Both the position numbers and the translations under genes were made by a program. The notes below the pieces were generated by a model. The model ran no database searches. It was not told the DNA's origin and saw only the letters and a program-made list of their open reading frames with translations. Of a stretch of DNA of 64,000 bases, positions 35,201 through 46,530 are shown piece after piece. This DNA comes from Chromobotia macracanthus (Eukaryota > Chordata > Actinopteri > Cypriniformes > Botiidae), in assembly GCA_036877525.1 (NCBI GenBank), contig JAZGTH010000067.1:5708501-5772500 (forward strand). Direction: 5' to 3'. Numbering within the stretch: position 1 is the stretch's first letter; each line of letters opens with the position of its first letter.

Positions 35201-36361
35201 TTTGTACATATATTTTGGGGGAACAGAATTTCTCACTCATACAGTGAAACAAACCCATGTGTGTTTTCAGGAATATGATATGAGCCTGTTAAACACCAGA
35301 GGACCAGAGGTTTTCTGTCCAGATCTTGCTCTGACAGATTTACCCAAATTCTTCTATCTGGAAAACAGTGAGGACAATGAAGATATTGGGAACTTCATAA
35401 GTAATGTATGTATTGAACAATTCCTGGCCACTGTGATGAGGCAACCCAGTGATCATGTCTTTACACTGTCAAAAATATAGAGAAGGGCCCAGCAATGAAA
35501 GTTTTGTCCCGGACCCCAGAAATCCAAGTGATGCCCCTGTTAGTTTGACAGTAATGTTTTTCCATGATCCAGGAACACGTCCTGCTTGGCAAAGAAAAGG
35601 CCAGTTCACACCAAAGCTGGAAAAAGTTAAATATAGTTTAAAAAAATCATTCTGAATAGTCCACATCAAAACTATAATAACACAAAGGAACAATATCATT
35701 GGGTTCACTTTCAGAGCAATTTCAAGCTGTTGAACCATAAAGTATTGAGAGCCAGTCAAACTATTTTAATTTAAAGGGTTTGTGCATTTAAAATGTCAGA
35801 CAATGTTAGACTCATATGGAAATATTTAAAAAGACAACTCTCTAAACAGTGATGGCTTCTCTCAACTCTTGTCTTTGAAGGATTTCATGTCCCCAAAAGT
35901 GTCCATTTTTCCTTTGGTGTCTGTGCAAAACTCAAACAACAGCAGGTCATCCACATTCATCTTTGTGGCTGTGAAACTGCAGTGTGCGAGCTTATATTAA
36001 AGATGATATTATAATACAGTTGAGTGGACACTAATATACAGTAGTTATATCGTTATAGTTATCTTTATAGTTACCGTTCTTGGTATGAACTACCTTTTAT
36101 TGTCACTGTAGGTTACATGCATGTATTAATATGTTTCACTGTGTGTTTTGACAGAATCTGCACACTATAGACAATGAACACTATGTAGCGCCACCTGACT
36201 CCCTATTGGTGTTTGGTTACGAGGGCGAGGGTTCGAGCACTGGCTCTCTCAGCTCTCTGCAGTCGTCCAGCAGTGATGGAAGTCAAGACTACCAGCAGCT
36301 GCAGCACTGGGGCTCTCCATTCAGAGGACTGGCTGACATGTTTGCAGGAGTAGATGAGTGA
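29252..36361 (+). CDS. Classical (E-cadherin-like) cadherin with a frameshifted exon
   Basis: Fifteen coding exons: 29252-29293, 29715-29810, 29894-30046, 30378-30535, 31032-31176, 31272-31438, 31569-31700, 31825-32004, 32552-32796, 33200-33342, 33948-34181, 34273-34491, 34987-35117, 35271-35405, 36155-36361. They give about 794 residues if the shift in exon 4 is ignored. Order: signal peptide (about 1-20), short prodomain, furin site RKKR (71-74), EC1 starting EWLIPPVNI with the type-I tryptophan, calcium motifs VIDDNDNAP, TDSNDHAP, QDVNEPP and SDVNDNAP, a membrane-proximal CDCEGDDVQC segment, one transmembrane helix rich in Leu, a p120-type juxtamembrane piece (EEGGGEEDQEYD) and a beta-catenin-type tail (APPDSLLVFGYEGEGSS). 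It is a calcium-dependent adhesion molecule at cell junctions. Exon 4 is out of frame near 30481-30488. It diverges from fish cdh1 as I remember it, so it is probably a lineage paralogue; no symbol given. Confidence 0.88.
30096..30310. mobile_element. TTAAAGGAA-type MITE copy in cadherin intron 3
   Basis: Begins TTAAAGGAACAGCTCACT and continues 'caccctcatgttgttccaaacc', a very common fish dispersed element. The right edge is not sharp. It shares its 5' terminus type with the element at 33395. Confidence 0.6.
30844..31010. mobile_element. Dispersed 'gtggggacatttt' element
   Basis: Starts near 'ccttgtggggacattttt' and ends 'atggaatgtccccttaaaac'. It shares the interior 'atgcagaaaggtt' and 'ggggattgtatata' with copies at 39590 and 46385. 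Non-coding. Confidence 0.6.
33395..33863. mobile_element. MITE-like element, 469 bp, TTAA ends
   Basis: 5' end TTAAAGGAAAAGTTTA and 3' end TAAAACTATTCCTTTAA are inverted copies with few mismatches. TTAA at both outer ends suggests a TTAA target site. Inside lies a perfect 14-bp hairpin (ccggctccacatca at 33777-33790 with its inverse at 33812-33825). Confidence 0.7.
34708..34752 (-). mobile_element. Antisense SINE tail fragment
   Basis: Contains 'gatccaaagcgacttacagtg', the reverse complement of the common fish SINE tail. Confidence 0.6.
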
Positions 36362-37329
36362 CACATGCTCTAGACAATATAACACATGATCAGATATAAT
36401 GGTAATCTAATAGTGTAAAATTATTCCAAATATACTGTAATGCAGAGTGCACCATATATTACAAGCTAATTTAAATAAAATAATCTGTGATACAGCAATC
36501 TGAGTGTTTGTTTAGAATATCTAAGTTATTTTATGTACATATCAGCTTTGTTAGGAAAAATACAAATACACAAACTGAGTATAGTTTGAGACTATGTTGA
36601 GATCTCTACTGAAAAGCTGAGGGAAACATGACAGTACTAGGGTTTGTTTCTCAGGATGAGACTTAAGATAAAGTCCCTGTTTGGTCTCCATTTAATCTCA
36701 TTGATGTCCATGGGAAAAAACTGAGATACAGTAAAAATGTCTCTTGTGATTGTTCTGATTATTTTTTACTGTAGTTTAGGACATTTGTCTTTGAAGAACA
36801 TAGTTACATACTGTATATCTTTAGATTTACATTAAGGTTGTCAATACCTGCTGTTTATATTTACAATTATTTCAACACGTGTTTGTTTCTTACTGTTTTT
36901 TAGTTCAAATCTCATATGTTGTCGTTTTGTCAGTGATGCTGTTTGTATTATTCAATAGAACATAAATGACATATACAGCATACTTTTATTAAACCATCAA
37001 TAAACAGTGTTTTTTAATATATATGTGGTTTTGAATGTTCATTTATCATTTGTATTGTTTTGTTTTGGAATAAAATATGTAGACCTTTAAAGTGACAGAT
37101 ATATTAAAATGGACCTTGTACTGTAAACATACTAAAGAAGAATGGTATATACACAGCCATTTGAAACAGTGTAACCAAAACAACCTTTGTCCAGATTTTG
37201 ACCAATCACAGATCAGGACTCTCCTTTGTGGGCAAGTCTTGAAGAAGGAGTTAACAAATGAACTTTGACCCTGTATTTCATGATAAGGCATTCCTTTATA
37301 AAAGTTCATTTATATATGATGATGTTTGT
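36362..37329. other. Cadherin 3' UTR and short intergenic gap
   Basis: AATAAA signals at 36474-36479 and 36999-37004 on the plus strand. No gene otherwise. Confidence 0.55.
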
Positions 37330-37395
37330 TTACGCTTGTTTTGGTTTGGACTGATTTAGAAGTTTGTTTCATATCTGATGTCGAGGTTTCCAGAG
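37330..37395 (+). other. Putative 5' untranslated exon of the four-TM gene
   Basis: Ends in a consensus donor (cagag|gtaaga at 37395). The next acceptor in the chain, 'tttgtttag' ending at 37985, abuts the ATG directly. The start of the exon is arbitrary. Confidence 0.4.
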
Positions 37396-37985
37396 GTAAG
37401 ATTTATGTTACTGTATGTGCAAGAACTTGTACTTTTATCTTGTGTGTTCAGAGTCGAAATAGACTTGTGTAAAAATGTCAGTGATAAACCATGACTGTAA
37501 ATATTATCTATAGTGCCTGACGTATATATGGTATGCAGATTGATCAGGGCTTTCCATTAATACAATGCACTTTGATGTTCCTTTTGTGTGTGTGTGTTTA
37601 AATAAACGAAATGTAATCTTTTTTGTTTGCTATTACCACGTGATTTTCCAAGAAATGTAGCATTTCCTTAAAACGTGACTAAGAAGTAACATTATGTGTA
37701 CTTTATGTAAAGCATGGTGGAATTACAAATAAGTAATATGATATAAATATAATGTTCTCAATTTTTCATAAAATGCAGTGATGACTGTTTTCATTAAGCT
37801 CATCCACTTATATATATATTCATGAATATGAATATATTCCTATATTCATGTTACTGAAGTTGCGGGATCTTAAAACATGACAAAAATGTTAAGTTTTAAA
37901 CCCTGTCTCAGCATATGTATCTAATACTTTTGTTACCATGGTTACTTGTTGCTGATGTCACAATGTCGTCTCCTCTTTTGTTTAG

Positions 37986-40235
37986 ATGACTCAGAACATG
38001 TTCCAGGAGGGGCTGTATCAGGTCTTCTTTAAGGAACGCCCTCAGCTCTGCCCACTTCCTGTTGCAGTCTCAACATCTGGAGAACTTAAGGAAGCCAGAC
38101 TGGTCCGCTGGTTTGGGACAGTGGTCAACACACGCCTCCTCCTGGCTGGGGTATGAGGTTAACTGTAGTCTAGCTGGAACTACAGACAGCCAAGAACACT
38201 CATGGGAAGGCTTATGTGAAACACAGCTGTTCCTCTTTTAAAAAAAACTTCACGTAATATAAAGCTGTTTGAAATAGCATACTCATGCTACTCATACTAT
38301 GAATGCAATATAATGTGTACGGTATGCAAGTATTCTATATACAAAGAAATGTATAACTACATCTGCCAAAATGTAAGAACAGAAAATGAGGTTTTTTTAC
38401 ATAAAAGGAATTATAAATAAATATGTTCATGTCCAAGATGATAACTGTGTATCTTCTTCTAGGTCTCCTCTCGCTAAATAAAACGCAACGTAGTGAGGAC
38501 AACAAAGTAGCATACCACTGTTTAAATAATGCATGCTGCCTCACGTGCTACATCTGGTAGTATGCAGTATGCTGGTATTTCATTTTGAGCAGAGTCTGAT
38601 TCTGTCTGTCTCTCTCTCAGGTTGTTCAGATTGTTAGTGCTGTCTCCTGTATTCTCTTCACCATTTCTTACACCTGTTTGAGTTTCACCTGCTCTGTGTC
38701 TATGACGGCACCAGTCTGGTGTGCCCTTTGTGTAAGTCCTCCAGTTGCTTTTCTAAATGTTTTTCAGAACAAGGACAGAACAAGGTAATGACCCATCACT
38801 AACCCATGTTGAAACAGAGTTTCTTATTGGTTGCCTATATAAGAAGTAAAAGTGTCTTTATCTGTGTGTATGTGTGATCTCAGTATGTCGTCACCGGTTC
38901 ACTTGCAATTGATGTCCAGAGGAAACCAAAAAAAATCAAAGTGAGTTTTCTATGTTTTATGTTCTTTAAAAGGCAAAAGATTCAAATACTAAATGAAAAA
39001 ATGATACATTTTTACATTACCTGTCTACAGAGGTGCTATTTGTATATACACACTTAAACCACTTAAATCAAATATCATTGAATTGGATTACAACACATTC
39101 AATCAAATAGCATCTGCCAACAAATGATGCTAAAGAGTTTTGTTTTTAGTGGAGAGTAAGCACAGATGAAGTTCAACACATTAACTGTGGATGCTTGGCA
39201 ACCTTTGACTTCTTTTTCAACAGTATAACTTTTGTTTTATCATTTAAAAACAAACTTTTTGTGGAAACTGTAATTGAGCTATCTTTCTTTACAACACTGT
39301 AAATGGCACTTGGTTTCATATTTTGTTATCTTCTGCAGTGACATGCAGATATTGTATGTGTGTTCAGATACTTTTTGGGGCCGTTGTGTGTGTGCATTCT
39401 TAGGTCGTGTCTCTCATGAGTCTGAACATCATCAGCCTGCTGTTTGGAATTTGTTCTTTCATCACCTTCATGCAGAAGCCCACAGCACTTGGAAAAGTCA
39501 CCACTCAGCAGGTGTGTGTGTGATTATAACTGTGTTATGATATGTCACAGTTTCTTCATGTGTCTGTGTGTGATCCTTGAATTCACTACATTATGGAGAC
39601 CAAATGTCTCCACAAGTATAGTAATAACACTATATTTTGACCTTGAGGGGACAATTTGGTTCCCAAAAGGAAACAACGTTTACAGAATGATCTAAAATAG
39701 CAGAAAGTTTCTGTGGTAGTTAGGTTTAGAATTAGTGTAGGGAGATATATACATTTTGTACAGTATAAAAACCATTACGTCTATGTTATGTGTGTGTGTG
39801 TATGAGTACAAGAGCACTACTATGATAAAGTGTACACTAATCCACTAGAATTCGCAGAAGAAATGCTAGTTTATGGTCTCTTTCTCTTTCTCTATATATA
39901 TATCAGCGCATTGGTGTTTATGTGGTGAAGGGCAGCTGTATTCTGTTCATCCTCCAGTGTATATTTGCATCCATATACACACTCTTTCTTATTTGGAGAG
40001 GTCTAAAGTGCTACCGTGCCTCCAACAGACAAGACTACAGCAGAGTAATGCAGGTGCAACATTCACCCCATCACAGATACACCATCACACTCTAGAATGT
40101 AAATAATAATGTAAATAATATGTGAATGTAAATAATAATGTACATATGATTAATACAGTATCTGATCTCTCTGTGTTGTAGGATACAGATGAATATACAG
40201 ATCCACTGCTGGAAAGTGAACACTTTAGCCTTTGA
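37986..40235 (+). CDS. Four-transmembrane protein, MS4A/TMEM176 (CD20-like) type
   Basis: Six exons in continuous phase (37986-38150, 38621-38731, 38884-38940, 39404-39511, 39907-40053, 40182-40235) encode 213 residues. The ATG is the first codon of its exon. Hydrophobic segments fall at about 52-72, 86-103, 112-134 and 156-177, with both termini polar. TM2 reads PVWCALCYVVTGSLAI and TM3 VVSLMSLNIISLLFG, matching the CD20-like pattern of 'P-x-W ... SGSL' and 'SLxLNxxS'. The C-terminus is acidic (DTDEYTDPLL). Members act in membrane trafficking or ion transport in immune and epithelial cells. The exact subfamily (tmem176-like versus ms4a) cannot be settled here. It converges tail to tail with the synaptotagmin gene, 694 bp away. 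Confidence 0.82.
39590..39790. mobile_element. Dispersed element in intron of the four-TM gene
   Basis: Contains 'gaggggacaatttggttccc', 'agcagaaagtttctgtggtag' and 'ttttgtacagtataaaaacc', shared with the copies at 30844 and 46385. Edges approximate. Confidence 0.55.
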
Positions 40236-40267
40236 ACATAAATGTGTTTGTGTGTTTATTAGTATAT

Positions 40268-40520
40268 GTGGTTTACAAGGAAATATAATGACATGTCATT
40301 GTGTTATACACGTCATGTCTATAATGACGTGTATAACATTTCCTGTGTCCTCATGAACCAAATGGCTTTAAAAACATTCTAAATGGGTTTTTTGTAATTC
40401 ACAAATGGCAAAAGTTTTTTGTGAGAGTTAGGTTAAGGGTGGGGTTAGGGGAAGTGGATAAAAAGTTTGATTAGCTCAGTATAAAAATTATTATGTCTAT
40501 GGAGAGTCCCTGTAAACCAC
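40268..40520. mobile_element. MITE-like element, 253 bp
   Basis: Ends GTGGTTTACAAGG and, inverted, GTGGTTTACAGGGAC. Inside, a perfect 15-bp hairpin (40302-40316 with 40324-40338) has a 7-nt loop. It fills much of the gap between two convergent genes. Confidence 0.75.
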
Positions 40521-40724
40521 TAATACACAGTGTGTGTGTATGTATTTGTCAGGTTTTTAAGACAGTGACAACCTAATGTTTTCAGTTTGTTGTTTTTGAT
40601 TTGCAGGTTTATTAATATTTTAGGTTATTAATAGGTTTAATAATAATTCTGACTTGGAAAAACATCACATTACAGAAATGAAATGCTTTGCCGTTTCCAT
40701 CTCCTGTTGTCTTTTAATACAGCT

Positions 40725-40730
40725 TTTATT
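40725..40730 (-). promoter_or_regulatory. Poly(A) signal of the synaptotagmin gene
   Basis: AATAAA on the minus strand, about 200 nt past the stop codon. Confidence 0.6.
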
Positions 40731-40928
40731 TTTAGAATAATCCATTAATTATGTATTTTCACCATGTGCAAATGCTGTGCCTCATGAGGTATGGAATAAT
40801 AATTTGGTTTTAATGATTAATTTAGCTGTGAGAGGAAGCAGATTTTACAGGTCTATCATCCTCAACCCCAATACACAAATATCAGAAATAAAAAAAACTG
40901 CTGCATATTTAACAGTCATACACAATTA

Positions 40929-43900
40929 TTATTTCTTTGTCAGTTCACCATCCACGTCCTCTTCAGGTTTAAGCGCGTGCCATTGGGCGATGGGTCTTCT
41001 CGGATTGGCCAACATATCTGACCAATGTCGTTGCTCGGTTCCTGAGCTGTTCAATCCCATAAAAATCTTTCCAATGGCATCGTTTTTTCCGATTTTGTCA
41101 TAGTCCAACACTGTCACCATAACCTGCACTTTCTATGAAACAATAGTGATTGATCAGGAATCATCAATGTGTTCATTTTCAACAGTTAAACAGTTAAACT
41201 AAGTACCACTCAGAACAGAAATGTAGCTCTACCTGAATCTGCTCAGATGAAACTTCAAAGCTAAATGATTCGTTGTAATATGGGTTCAGTGTGTTTTTCT
41301 TAATCGTCGTTTTCTTTTTCTTCAGACGTTTACCATTTTGCATCAGATGGATTTTTACATAGGGGTCTGTAAAACAGATGAGTGACAAACACAACGTCAA
41401 CCAGTGAACTATAATAAGAATTTCTCACCTGTGATGCACTGTTCAGATGCATCTGATTTTTTTCATTACTGTAAGAGTGTTTTGCATGTGTTTCGCATGT
41501 GTTAACTCACCTGAAAGACCACCCACATCCATTTTTTTGAGGTTTTTGGCCTCAAGAATGACAACAGTGAGCTTTCCAGAGGTGGGGACGAAACGCAGTG
41601 ACAAGCAGATGTCACCCAACTGCTCGTGCTTTTGAGTCAAAAAGAGGTTGGTTAATATTTCACTCTTAAATAAGCAACTTAATGCACAATTTAACAAAAG
41701 CTTTGAGTAGAAGTGAAATGAAGTAACCTTGCCAAAGGCAGACTAAAATATTACCCATTCTGATATTAGCTTTCCTGGTTCAGACTATCTAGTGCAAAAA
41801 TGGACTGGTATAGTTGGTCAGCTAAGCATGGTCTTTGTAAAACTGGTTTACCATTGTTGTCTTTTACAATAGTTACGTAGCCTATAGGGACACATGCTTG
41901 GCATCTTTTTGGTGCGCAGATCTTTTAAGATCCTCCAACTGTCACGTTCTCCTAAACTTCACAATCTTCTAGATGTATCTTTGTATGGAGATTCTCTGTT
42001 ACCTCCTCTTTCTCGGCTTTCTGCAGGTCTCTCCACTCCTCGGTCAAATGACTGAAGTCCACCTTATTCATCTGCACCCTCACGTCACCAATAGCATCAT
42101 GTTTGGAAAAACGGTCAAAGTCGTACACGGTCATGACCAACGTCTTTCCACCGAGCTCTGCGTATGGAACCTGCAGGCCAAGAGGATTTAGATTTAGAGA
42201 ACAGCAATAGATTTGCTCAGAAACCCATTAACTCAAGATGAATCAAATACAATGAGCTGAATGAAATATGTGTATTCCACAAGGCAAATTAAATGCTTTA
42301 ATTGCAGCAAAATTTGTAATTGTGAATTTGTATACTGCTCCGATGTTCCCGCCGTCATTTATTCACCTTCATGCCTGTATGACTTACTTTCTTCTACAAA
42401 AATAACTGTTCTATGAATGCAGTTTTATTATGTTCCCACGCAGTGACCAGGATTTAAATCAGCACCTGATTTAAGTTCCCTCAAATTAAGTCTATAAATA
42501 ATACAGACCTTTCTAGAGCTTGTTCACTATCTGTCATTTCCTGGTCGCTGTCTGTGTTTGTTACATTAAGTGTATGTACAAAAATAGGCAAGAAAAAATC
42601 ATACAGTTTTCTACTGACATGGTTTTTTTAAGCAGATTGAATTGTTATGTAGGTTGATTTTCATACTGTGACCTTAAAAGTAAAATGTTCATTGAAAACA
42701 GGATCCAGTGTTTTACGGTGAACTTTTGTCTCAAACTTCTTCTTCTTGTCAGGGAGGAGGTAAACTTTCACATATGGATCTGAAGTGCCGCTCATGTCCA
42801 TTGCAGCAAGACTTTCAGCCTGAATCACACCCACAATTAACTAAAACAGAAAATAAATATAAAATAAATATGATATAATTATAAATATCCCAGCTAGCAA
42901 TTTTAGGTTATAAGAATGTTTCCTTAACATTTCTATTAAGTAACAAAAACATATTATAAATGTTCTAGGAATTTTCAATATGTTCAGTTTTCAGATATAT
43001 AACGTCAGAACAAGTTTCACTAACATTACTGATGGAGCATTTTTAATAACTTTGAAAGAACTCCATCCAGTTAGGGAATGTTCCATGTGAGCTGTGATAA
43101 TGATTTTCCAATTATTGCCAAAAATAAATTTCACTTTTAAACATGGACATTGATGACTGGATTAACACTGGTTTGTTTTCATACCGCACTGTCAGTAAAG
43201 TTGTAGTCAAGGGTATACAGCAGTTTTCCAAATTTTGCAGCTGGTTTGGATTCTATCTCATCTTCCTGGGGTTTAAAGTCAGTGCCAGGATCGGCAATCT
43301 GAGAATATTCAATCATTAACATATCATTACCACCAACAACTGATCTTAAACCTCAGTGCCAATTGTTAACATATCATTACCACCAACAGTCAAAAGTACA
43401 TAGCAAGGATACACAACCGAGACCTTTAATAACAATTTTTAACGCTTCTGTCAATTAAAATACAAAATACACAATCCTGTCTTCTTGACATACAGTTCTT
43501 CAAACATTAATCACGTCCAAATTGCTGTGAAATAACATACTTTAGAACATTCATGTTCCAAATTATTTACATTTGTTCCGTATTTTAAAACATTTACAAT
43601 AATGGACATATTAAAAATGGATGTCTGATCAGTCACTCAAGCACACGTTCTGTTTCCGGCTGACAGTTCATACCTGTCTTGTTCCCTCATCTTTGACGTT
43701 TGACATGTTGATGCCATTTTTGTCACTTTTCTCTTTCCCCCCCTTTTCTTTTTTCTTCCTAAATATGAACTTCCTGCAAACACACAGGCTGCAGGCGAGC
43801 ATGAGGAAGACCATGAGGAAGCCAAGTGTTGCCAGAGCCCAGGACGGCACTGAAACAACCCACACAGACACAGACATGAGTAAGAAACAGGTGTGTGAAT

Positions 43901-44125
43901 ACACTACGTGTGTAAAAGTATATACTCACGTGGGACTTTATGGAGATCATTCAGAAACTTGCTTCTGATGCTGGGGAAAGAATGCTCTGTGACTGTAGTC
44001 TGTGGATGATGAGCTGCAGTTGGTGAACTTGTAGATCCAAGTACATGTGGCCCATTTTGCCTTTGGGTGGGTGATGCTGACGAGGAAGGACCAGCCAATA
44101 GAGCATCCCACTTTTTCTTGTGCAT
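40929..44125 (-). CDS. Synaptotagmin, Syt1/2/5/8 group
   Basis: Eight coding exons on the minus strand, from 5' to 3': 44125-43930, 43849-43674, 43298-43185, 42840-42673, 42170-42003, 41628-41511, 41366-41233, 41132-40929. They give 425 residues with continuous phase. The luminal N-terminus is Ser/Thr/Pro-rich. One transmembrane helix follows (about 66-90, LPSWALATLGFLMVF), then a Cys/Lys-rich linker (CVCRKFIFRKKK). C2A (about 145-265) carries MDMSGTSDPYVKVY and VYDFDRFSKHD. C2B (about 277-405) carries KKMDVGGLSDPYVKIH, the polybasic KRLKKKKTTIKK and VLDYDKIGKND. All calcium-coordinating aspartates are present in both C2 domains, so a calcium sensor for vesicle exocytosis is expected. C2B is very close to Syt1/2, while the N-terminus is not; it could be syt8 or a syt5 relative. 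An untranslated exon probably ends at 45324. Confidence 0.9.
42889..43095. mobile_element. CCCAGCTAACA-family MITE, shortened copy
   Basis: Starts 'cccagctagcaattttaggt' and ends near 'ccatgtgagctgtg'. Same family as 57019-57315, with an internal deletion. It lies in a synaptotagmin intron. Confidence 0.7.
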
Positions 44126-44420
44126 TCTGGGTATTTTTAACAGAGAAATGAATTCTGTCTTTGTACAACATGTGAGTGTAAGCATGCACGCTACACAGAC
44201 AAACTAATGTGGACATTTAATTTACAAACCATTGACAAATAAGGGCCCTTTGTTACTATAGCAGCTCCCACTCTTATTGATGTTAGAACTTGGTCTAATC
44301 AGCCAAAGAACAAACTTGTTAATTAAAATTACCTACTACGTTTTAGTCATGCATGGGGATGTAGATTATATAAAGAACTTCCTGGTGGCCTTTGGCATTC
44401 ACAAAAATAATAATGAATCT

Positions 44421-44470
44421 TTACAACCTTTACACCGCTGATGCAATGCTCTACCATTTAGGCTACAGGA
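44421..44470 (-). mobile_element. Antisense SINE head fragment
   Basis: Minus strand reads 'tcctgtagcctaaatggtag' followed by 'agcattgcatcagcgg', matching the tRNA-like head of the SINE at 2721. Confidence 0.7.
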
Positions 44471-44888
44471 ACATTTTGCTGATGTGTTGGGATCTCGTTA
44501 TTAGGTGTAAAGGGAAACACAGGTTCATATTCAGTGCACACAGCAGGTGACATAATGCTCCTTAACCTTGAGAATATTTTGAGAAATGCTGAGTAGGAAC
44601 TTATTGATTTTCTCTCTATTTACAGTAAAATGAGACACAGAGAGCCAGGGACATTGATACACCAGAGAAACACAGCTGACTCGGACTTATACCTGAATGT
44701 GCCGTACGGAAAATAATAAACATGCTTATTTAAACACTACAGCAATAAATATATTGTCAAACAAATTCTTCTGCTATTGAAATCTGATATTACACATAAA
44801 ACTGTCATATAGACATATTCATTTAATACATTCATATATTTCATATACAAATCAATGCATAATTTAACACACAACATGCTTATATATA

Positions 44889-44909
44889 TGTGTGTGTGTG
44901 TGTGTGTGT
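44889..44909. repeat. (TG)n microsatellite
   Basis: About ten TG units, flanked by AT dinucleotide tracts. Confidence 0.9.
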
Positions 44910-45323
44910 ATAAAATTGTACATATTATGTATTGTATAAATATATATGTTTAATATATAATTGTATATATTATTTAGACAGTGGCTTTAAAGTAAGTCAA
45001 GAATCTTAAATAATCTACCCCCACACACGCACATGCACACAGAGAGAGAGACTTAATAAAAAATAAAAAACATGCTTATTAAACACTACAACAACAAATA
45101 TATCATGAAATAAATTATTCTGTTACTGAAATGTGATATTACACCTAAAACATTAATAAAGATGTATTCATTTATCATTCACATAAAAAGTAAATGTATC
45201 ATTTGACACACAACACACCGACACATAAAAGTTGTATATATTATTTAGACAGGGGCTTAAAAGTAATCCAAGAATCTTACAGAATTACACACAGAGCATT
45301 ATTCTAAATGGTAAAACACTTAC

Positions 45324-45365
45324 CTGCAGTTCTGATTTGAGAATTGAACTTTAAAAGACAGGTTT
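45324..45365 (-). other. Putative 5' untranslated exon of the synaptotagmin gene
   Basis: On the minus strand a consensus donor (ctgcag|gtaagt) lies at 45324/45323, and an acceptor 'aaaatacccag' sits one base before the coding ATG at 44125. The upstream limit is unknown. Confidence 0.4.
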
Positions 45366-46161
45366 AGGTGAATTACAAAAGAAGACACTTAAAAATAAAA
45401 ACTAGTAATGAAAGAGACTATGTCTTGTCCGTCTTAGGGAGGCTCTTTAACTAAAAGAAAAAAAAATGATTAAGTGAATGTATTTCTACTGGAGAAAGAG
45501 AGAGGGGGGACTGTAAGAACTATCCCATTGGCGAGCAGTGGTGGGTGGAACCAGGTGGACATTATGACAAAGGTTTTGACCAGCAGAATATCTGAATCAT
45601 GGGACGATATATTAAATAATGAGTGTTTATCTTCCAAAAAGTGAAAAAAACACAAAAATGTGGTGAATACATCCCTGTTTCTTACAATATAACTAAGTCC
45701 ATTTGCTGAGCCTACCGTTTAAAAGGTCAAATGATACTGGAGATGGCTAAAATCTAAATTCATCTCATGTTTTTATCAATTTAGGAAAAAGTTATTTTCA
45801 GGCTTCATAAGGTTTATAAATTGATTTTATGGATGCACCAGTTATTATGGAACATATCAGGTTTCTAGGGCCAATTTATATGCCCGAGAAGCATATGGGG
45901 AAAATATTTATTATGTGACTTATATGTAAAATAATATTAGTCATTCTAAATTTGAAAATGTAAATTTTCAAACACATTGCAATACATTTTGTTATAGGGC
46001 ATTTCCACATGTGTCCGGCAGGGGTCAGCATGATGCGCATGTGTTGATAGAAGACCGTCGCTTGAATGAAGTTCGAAGATGTTCAGATCAAAAGGTATTA
46101 TTATTATTATTATTGATATTATTGATTTAGTATTTTATTTTGTTTTCGAATCATCCTGAGC
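45366..46161. other. Intergenic, no gene seen
   Basis: AT-rich; presumed promoter region of the synaptotagmin gene on its left. No other feature supported. Confidence 0.45.
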
Positions 46162-46191
46162 GCTCTCTCTCTCTTTCTCTCTCTCTCTCTA

Positions 46192-46280
<89 letters not shown>
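46162..46280. repeat. Compound (CT)n-(CTGT)n-(CTAT)n microsatellite
   Basis: Three adjoining simple-repeat blocks: CT to about 46190, CTGT to about 46230, CTAT to 46280. Confidence 0.97.
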
Positions 46281-46281
<1 letters not shown>

Positions 46282-46384
46282 ATCTCTTTCTCTTATCTTA
46301 TTTGTGTGTGGGTTTACTTAACCATATATTTGATACAAATTTGTACCCAAAAGTCAGCAACACCTGACAAATCTGAGCAAATCT

Positions 46385-46530
46385 CCTTTTGGGGACGTCC
46401 TCATTTGTGAAAACACTATAAAATAATAAACAAAGATTTTTAACATTTTAAAAATGCAGAAACTTTTCTGTTGTTGGTAAGGTTGGAGTGTGGGTGAGGG
46501 TTAAGTTATAGGAGGGTCAGGGTACAAAGT
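46385..46530. mobile_element. Dispersed element fragment
   Basis: Contains 'ttggggacgtcctcatttgt', 'aatgcagaaacttttctg' and 'gggtgagggttaagttatag', the family seen at 30844 and 39590. It overlaps the 3' end of the next, coding-like segment. Confidence 0.55.

Noticed and set aside
29252..36361. Calling the cadherin a pseudogene outright
   Set aside because: Only one 2-bp disruption is seen among fifteen exons; splice sites, calcium motifs and the catenin-binding tail are all intact, so an assembly or sequencing error is at least as likely.
46140..46367. 75-codon frame rich in SLSLSL and CLSVCLSV
   Set aside because: Translation of the compound CT/CTGT/CTAT microsatellite.
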